Assembly: GCA_026874595.1 (NCBI GenBank)
Contig: CM049316.1
Span: 51,037,676 to 51,101,675 of the forward strand
Reading direction: 5' to 3'
DNA length: 64,000 bases
Source: Sipunculus nudus
Taxonomy: Eukaryota > Annelida > Sipuncula > Golfingiida > Sipunculidae
Numbering within the stretch: position 1 is the first letter of the stretch; each line of letters starts with the position of its first letter. This document shows positions 58,636 to 64,000 of this stretch, one piece after another. The translations under genes were made by a program, and so were the position numbers. The notes below the pieces were generated by a model that was not told the DNA's origin, ran no database searches, and worked only from the letters and a program-made list of their open reading frames with translations.

Positions 58636-58790
58636 GATGACGGTCACGCTTCTGAAGAAACAATGTCTGCTCGTCTGGGACCAGTTCCGGGGACACCTGA
58701 CCCCCGCCATCAAGGCCGCTGTCAAGCAATGCCGGACTCACCAGGCCGTTATTCTCAAATGCGCATATAACATACCACTTAGACAGTGTT
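58556..58790 (-). pseudogene. Possible transposase C-terminal exon (pogo-like?)
   Basis: A minus-strand frame is open from about 58778 to 58556 (LSKWYVICAFENNGLVSPAL, then SPELVPDEQTLFLQKR and IKAVTDELFTRL). A possible acceptor (TTTAAAG) lies at about 58785. The W.v..aFe.nGl pattern is loosely like the segment after the catalytic core in pogo/CENP-B-type transposases, and the position inside a TA-flanked element agrees. This is weak; an unrelated host exon remains possible. The left duplicate retains only the last part (to TDELFTRL). Confidence 0.35.
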
Positions 58791-60185
58791 TGTCCACTTT
58801 AAATGTTGATTAGAAGAATATGTATTATCCTAATAAACGGTGATACACGGGGAACGATGTCTGCTCTGGGTTTCCCCCCTGCCACGGCTGGCCGGCAGCC
58901 GCCTGTGTAACCAGTGGTAACGGGCCGTGTTGGATCAGCGAGCAAAGGTCACGCAGTTCATTGTTTCAGATTCTGAGACAGTTTCAAGCGCAAGGGTTGC
59001 AAAGTTTCAAAAGTGAGTCTTGTTTACATACTAAAACATAATATTTAGCTGAATTTCTTGGTCATTCGAATAAAGTACTATATCTCCCTTAGATTACTTA
59101 AAGTTTCCTTGTCATAAACGCACTATTGATTTTACACGATTTTTTTTCCGACAAGGGTTTGAAGTTCTCCAGTTTACTCTGAAGCTTTTATGTGGCGGTT
59201 TTCAGGGTCCTGGATACCGCCGCATTTAATGCAGCTAATGATCAGTCAGACTTTGGAGGCTTCTGAACTCAGTGTTTGTCAGAAGTTTGGCTGAAATTTA
59301 ACAGTGTGTTAGCCATTTATGATGAAAGAACATTTGCATGTAATTTTGTTTTCAAGTGTGACGTGTTTATAGCCATTTTCTGGTAGTTAAGTGCTTTGAT
59401 GATGATTATTTCAGTTAATCGCTTTGTAAGTACGTTAATATCATCACAGGTGTTGAAGTCATCATTTATGATTTCAAGTTGAATTGTCGATTCCTGCAGC
59501 CCCAAAGCCTGCAAACCATAGTGCTTAATTCAGTGCTTAATGTCGTCTATATGCAATCTCTTACCTACATCAATTTGAAATTTTGTATCAACACATATTT
59601 TTTGTATGTTAAGTTTGACTGCATGAAAACAAAAAAAAACATTCCTTCACGCAAGTTATAATTTATTGTTTTTCATATTTAGTTAACAGCTTGCAATATT
59701 TATAGTACTTTGACAATATTTAATTGTTTATAAGTAGTATTACAAATACTTTCATAGCATCACAGCTTTTGAATTTTTTATCATTTTGTTTTGTCAGTTT
59801 AGGCAACCACAGAAATGCATCAGTGCTTAATTCAGTGCCTTATTTATTTTTATCTGGTGTTTCTTATGACATCATTTTGAATTGTATATACACATTCTTT
59901 TATATATTTAATAAAATCCTGTTTTGGTCTGTTCCATCATACATTTCCTTTTAACTTTCCTATTTTCACTTTTTTACTAATAAAAAGAAATATACCACTG
60001 AACATTTGAAGAATGAAATGTTATAATAGCCCAGTTTAATCATCTGTTTACATGATCATGATACATAGTGATTCAGTAGCTGACAGATCCATGTTGCTAA
60101 AAAATAATTTGTACCCAAATTTGAGGCTTAAAATTGGGGGGTCGTCTTATACACGGGGTCATCCTATACACGAGTAAATACGGTA

Positions 60186-62945
60186 GTTACTATGATTTCA
60201 TAGCAGTACATTCTGGTATCTTAGAGGAAAATTGCACGTACATATCTTCATGCACTTACTTATCCAGGTCTTCAATTTGCACTTTATTTCAGTGACATTT
60301 AAATAAAACATAATTACGTCATATGAAATTAATATAAAATGGAAATATAATATATAATTACATTTGTTCAATTCAACTTCACTTGAAGAAAAGTAGGAAA
60401 TTTATTTAATAATTTTGAGATGCACAATTCCTTGGTTAACTAGATGTATACACGAGACCTGACTTCAAATCATATAGTTAATCTGGTAACCTCTGTATGC
60501 AACTTTTCATATAGTCAGAAATCATGCACTGCTGATAAAACTTCAGCTTCAGCAGGAAAGCATGCGGTCTCCCCAGGCTGCAAGCTAGGTGGTGATTTCA
60601 CAGAGAGGCAGAGTTCCAGTTAATTATAAAACAATATGCAGCAACAATTCAATAATTCTTAAGAAGTACCTGGAATGTTCCAAAAACTTCTAATAAGTTA
60701 TGATCTCTTGGGTGTTTGTTTATTTATTTATTTTGTATTCACCAGTCCCGTCAGCTGTAGAGACGCGGACCATGACCTACACCTGGCAATTATACATGTC
60801 GTTTGGTTCCCGAACATTGTAAATGATGTCATTATCCTTTGATGATTAATGTAATAGATGCCAATTTAAAGCAGTAATTTTCACTCCGAATCCCCGTCTG
60901 GTTGGCCACATGTTGTGTGCTGTCTTTCCGCTAAAATCTTTGTGCTAATAAAACTGTCAATCAAACGTGAAAATGACAAGGTTGGTGGGTAAAAATAGAA
61001 GCCGACATCCTGTGGTATTTTAGGTCTTCGAAAGGGGCAAGTTTGAGACAAAGCCATCAAACATTTTGCAATATAGATATATTTGTATACCTGCGTCTTT
61101 TAAATCTTATCTTACAGCAATGGAAAGGTACAATTAGATTTCAGTCTAATTTGTCCACCTGCATGGTTTCTCGATCGTCATTTTGAATACACCATGCGCA
61201 TGCATATCGAAAATCCGCATCTTTGGTCTTTATATTTTACTCTCACTGTGTCACCGTCACTATATTTATACGCTATAGCTTCTAATTTAAGATTGGCGAA
61301 TGCATTTTATTCATTTTCTTGCATGTATCATGACTGAGACTGACTCCGCCGTATGACTTTAAAGGATTATCATGACCACGACACATTTTCCATATTTAAT
61401 CCCTGGGCCATGAATGCACGCGTTGACTGGGTTTTGAGAGCGATATCAATATAAAGCGGCATTTATACCAGGTGCACGTACGGTATATGCGATATATATG
61501 CAGTCTGCGGTATAAGTTATGTATTTTTTATGAATATAGGCGGCGAATGAACCCGACTTGAGAAACTTTCATGGATGAAATATAAAAAGGTGTTATAAGT
61601 TCTGGTATTAGTGATAAGATTTTATGTTTAAAAGGTACAAACATTTATAACGCAGTACTATTCCTTACAACAATGAATAGCCTGTTATAGGCAAACGTAT
61701 TACAAAAAAAATTATTTACTTCAATTCATAATATAACAGGTAAAATTTTTAAAATTTAGGCTGCTATGAGCCATATATATTTAAGGATGTTTTGCAGCTC
61801 CGCCCAAAATCTGTTTCACTGGCAGTGACAACTACTGGTGCTTTTTTCAATCACTAATGAAAATTATAATACGCACATAGGCCTATATATATATATATAC
61901 ACACACACACAAAAGCGCGCACACGTGCACGTACACATGTAGCCTATACATATACAGGAAGTACTACACATATAAAAATTTGTAAAATCTGTTCAGTATG
62001 TGTTAAAACCGTATTAATACATATTTGTTCAAGCGTATAAGTCACTTACTGTCTTGTTTTACATATTCAAGGATCTGGGTGTATAGGCGTACAGTTCCAC
62101 GTACGTCGAATAATAATTACTTCAATATTTCATGGAGTATAAAGTTATCTTTATATTTTACACTGGAAAATTAACTATATCCATAAATTATCTGGCTCTT
62201 TCTAATTTAAGACGGTATTAATTTAATTTTTAATCCAAAAAGCCTCTTAGAATGATTGACAGTTCTTGTGCACGGCCGATTGTGCCCGATTACGATTGTA
62301 CATAGAATGTTTGGCACAGAAATGATCACTAGTAAACAATCAGACATCACATATATATACGACATGATATATGACAATATCTTCGATTTTTAGTTAAGAA
62401 AATATGTTAATATTTAAAATAAATACTCATCTTATTATATGATATCGGTTAGAAATGGTTTTCCAGTGCCAATACATGACACAGTAAGGAGGTCACGCAG
62501 ATCACGTGCGTGGTGTCTGGCAGACGCGTCTGTCAGTCGGACAGCGATCATTGGTCACAAGATAAACCAATAAAAAAGGGGATATTATATGATCTTGGAA
62601 ATATTTAACGGAAGTTAAATCTGTAAACACACTGCACTTGATTTTGTCACCGGGATTGATTGCCAACATTTAGTAATTTACTGATATCTGATGAATTTAG
62701 CGTAGGTGTCTGATTTTACTTTCGCAGCCGACATGTTACCAGGGCCCACGTAACAAGGCCACGTGAGTGAAAGTCAATCATTTTTATATTTTTCCAACAA
62801 GTCTGCGTTTGCGCCAATTTGGATCTTGGTCACATGTTAGAACAACACTTGACGTTTTTCTCTTTCATTTAAGTACAAATATGATGAATGACAATAGACA
62901 TTTCACCCCAAAAACTTGCCCCAATTACGGGTATGTAAAATGGGC
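60186..62945. other. No gene recognised; (TA)n(CA)n microsatellite at 61885-61915
   Basis: Mostly unique AT-rich sequence. The microsatellite runs TATATA...CACACA and is followed by a purine-pyrimidine alternation (AAAGCGCGCACACGTGCACGT) that could form Z-DNA. Short open frames have no recognisable domains. Confidence 0.4.
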
Positions 62946-62950
62946 TTTAG

Positions 62951-63013
62951 CGCGCCCGGGCGGGCGCCTTTGAATTCTAGGCCTGTGACAAACCACGCGC
63001 CCTGGCGGGCGTT
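62951..63013. repeat. GC-rich dyad GCGCGCCC.GGCGGGCG, two copies 45 bp apart
   Basis: CGCGCCCGGGCGGGCG at 62951-62966 and CGCGCCCTGGCGGGCG at 62996-63011 are palindromic and stand out in AT-rich surroundings. The function is unknown. Confidence 0.7.
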
Positions 63014-63329
63014 ATTGGAGTTTAAAGCCTTAAGAGATATGAATGAAAATTGAAATGCTACCAAGTATTTATATCTTCTTAAATCTTGTCAGCACTTACA
63101 TTAGGTCCTAATATTTTACCATATTTGAATATTAGGATTAAATTCCTGAAAATTTTTTCTTTAAAAAAAAATCAAAATTGTCCAAGTCTCAACAAAAAGA
63201 ATTTTTTTAACATTAAAATTATAAGCTTTGTCTTGTATATTAGTCCTGTGTATCGAAGCGGTGGGTCAGGGAAAGTTCTCTGTTGTTACTGTTCAAAAAA
63301 TGTGAAATTATAAGATTCATCTTGTTTAG

Positions 63330-63714
63330 AGTACAGGTCTGTCAACAGAATGGGGTGGGGGGGGGGGGGAGAGAAAGGCTCCCTGTGATATTTATGCTGG
63401 CAGCCTGATCAAGCTCACAAGAGAAAGTGCTTGCCCCCAGTGATGGGATTACATAACAGCCTGGGGAGCATAGAGAGTTACACTGAATGACCTACAGTGA
63501 CCTCATTGTAAGGGAACAAGAGCCTCCAAACAAATTCAATAACTAGCCTAATTTTGCAGCTTTTATTTTTCAAATTTCAGATTTTAACAGATTAAATCCT
63601 TATGTGTACATGCTGTGAAAATAACATCCACAGTACTTACAGGAAAAAAATCGTGCCGTGGCCAAAATTGGGCAAAATTTAAGGTACTGATTTTATATTT
63701 ATGCTAATAACTTA
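63330..63714 (-). mobile_element. Family B2 body fragment
   Basis: Text from GTCTGTCAACAGAATGG through the poly-G/GA tract and 'acttacaggaaaaaaatcgtgcc.tggccaaa.ttgggcaaaattta' aligns with 12047-12440 and 14060-14130 of B2. It is cut at 63714 by the next element. Confidence 0.65.
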
Positions 63715-64000
63715 AACAAGGGACCTATGGGTCACAACGCTCAGCTGTTATATATGATAAAAAAATATTATTTAGAAATGAGGTACATGCTGGTTTTGTG
63801 TGGTAATAAATATAAGCTGTATTATGAGTTGTTGTTGTTTAGCTTATGTATGATTTTGATAGTTCCTTTGGAGACAGGGAAGAGGATTGATTTCATTTAT
63901 TTTATTAACAAATGGAGTACTATTGTCACACAGATTTTGACTTGGCCATATAACTTATAAGCAGAACATATAATATAAGAGTTTAACTATTTATTAAAAA
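63715..64000 (-). mobile_element. Family B2, 3' end, running out of the window
   Basis: Starts AACAAGGGACCTATGGGTCA with GCTCAGCTG just inside. It continues 'ttatatatgat.aaa' and 'ataagctgtattatgag', as in 21561-21690. Inserted at an A|A step in another B2 body ('ctaataactta' before it). The 5' end lies beyond the window. Confidence 0.75.

Larger units (their letters stand above)
56934..60183 (-). mobile_element. TA-flanked pogo/mariner-like element, 3.25 kb, non-autonomous
   Basis: The left end CCGTATTTACTCGTGTATAG (from 56934) matches the reverse complement of the right end (to 60183) over 26 bases with one mismatch. TA lies outside each end (56932-56933 and 60184-60185), as in Tc1/mariner/pogo target duplications. 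Both ends carry extra inner copies of the GTCGTCCTAT/GTCGTCTTAT word. Interior: a direct duplication (57062-57785 and 57933-58635) and a possible transposase C-terminal exon (58556-58790, minus). No DDE catalytic domain is found. Confidence 0.7.

Noticed and set aside
1-64000. tRNA, rRNA or snRNA genes
   Set aside because: No cloverleaf with A/B boxes, rRNA core or U-snRNA signature could be recognised by reading both strands; a tRNA/RNA scan would be decisive.

Overview
The window is AT-rich animal nuclear DNA dominated by repeats. There is no operon-like layout; coding traces are decayed retroelements plus a few short exon-like open frames. The repeat vocabulary (terminal signatures AACAAGGGACCCATGGG and AACAAGGCCTACAGGCC, dispersed GGTGGCGCCACC units, TGACCTTGACC arrays), a DIRS-type element, a Gmr1-like gypsy relative and L1/Tx1-like LINE debris suggest a lophotrochozoan, most likely a bivalve mollusc. 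That is an inference, not a database result.

Layout. 15-1394: element with terminal inverted repeats. 1500-2290: ~145-bp tandem array with nuclear-receptor-like half-sites. 3696-6360: fragments of Helentron-like family B. 6440-8020: dead Gmr1-like protease-integrase remnant (minus strand). 8466-17542: Helentron-like A1 containing A2 containing B2. 17700-18245: inverted repeat. 19526-19740: 72-bp minisatellite. 21561-29658: B2 containing B1 containing an L1/Tx1-like LINE. 29843-30349: hairpins and a Penelope-like fragment with a hammerhead ribozyme motif. 30964-31860: second LINE tail. 32053-33500: family C element fused to family A. 33505-43860: decayed DIRS element, hit in gag by a TTAA-flanked MITE and in its recombinase by a 6.4-kb A/C composite. 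44107-48815: broken THAP open frame and a large inverted repeat split by element A5. 49318-49460: MITE-like hairpin. 51143-51681: exon-like sequences. 51704-52722: hybrid A/B element. 53628-54405: B1 fragment. 56934-60183: TA-flanked pogo/mariner-like element. 63330 to the end: two more B2 pieces.

Main result: three repeat families (A, B, C) share one architecture: an A|A target (T|T on the other strand) without target duplication, a small palindrome next to the AACAAGG/AACTAGAAT terminus, and a 10-13-bp subterminal inverted repeat that is terminal at the other end. This matches non-autonomous Helentrons (HINEs). Nested copies and paralogous empty sites inside the window fix the termini almost to the base, and show a reused insertion point and hybrid elements with mismatched ends. 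All three families carry the palindrome AGGTGGCGCCACCT, or close variants, once per internal tandem unit; it consists of two overlapping, opposed AGGTGGCGC cores like the insect CTCF core. The second highlight is a complete minimal hammerhead at 30237-30284. No confident intact host gene is visible; the best candidate host exon is 51442-51681 (minus). Coordinates of decayed elements are approximate unless a terminus is stated exactly.
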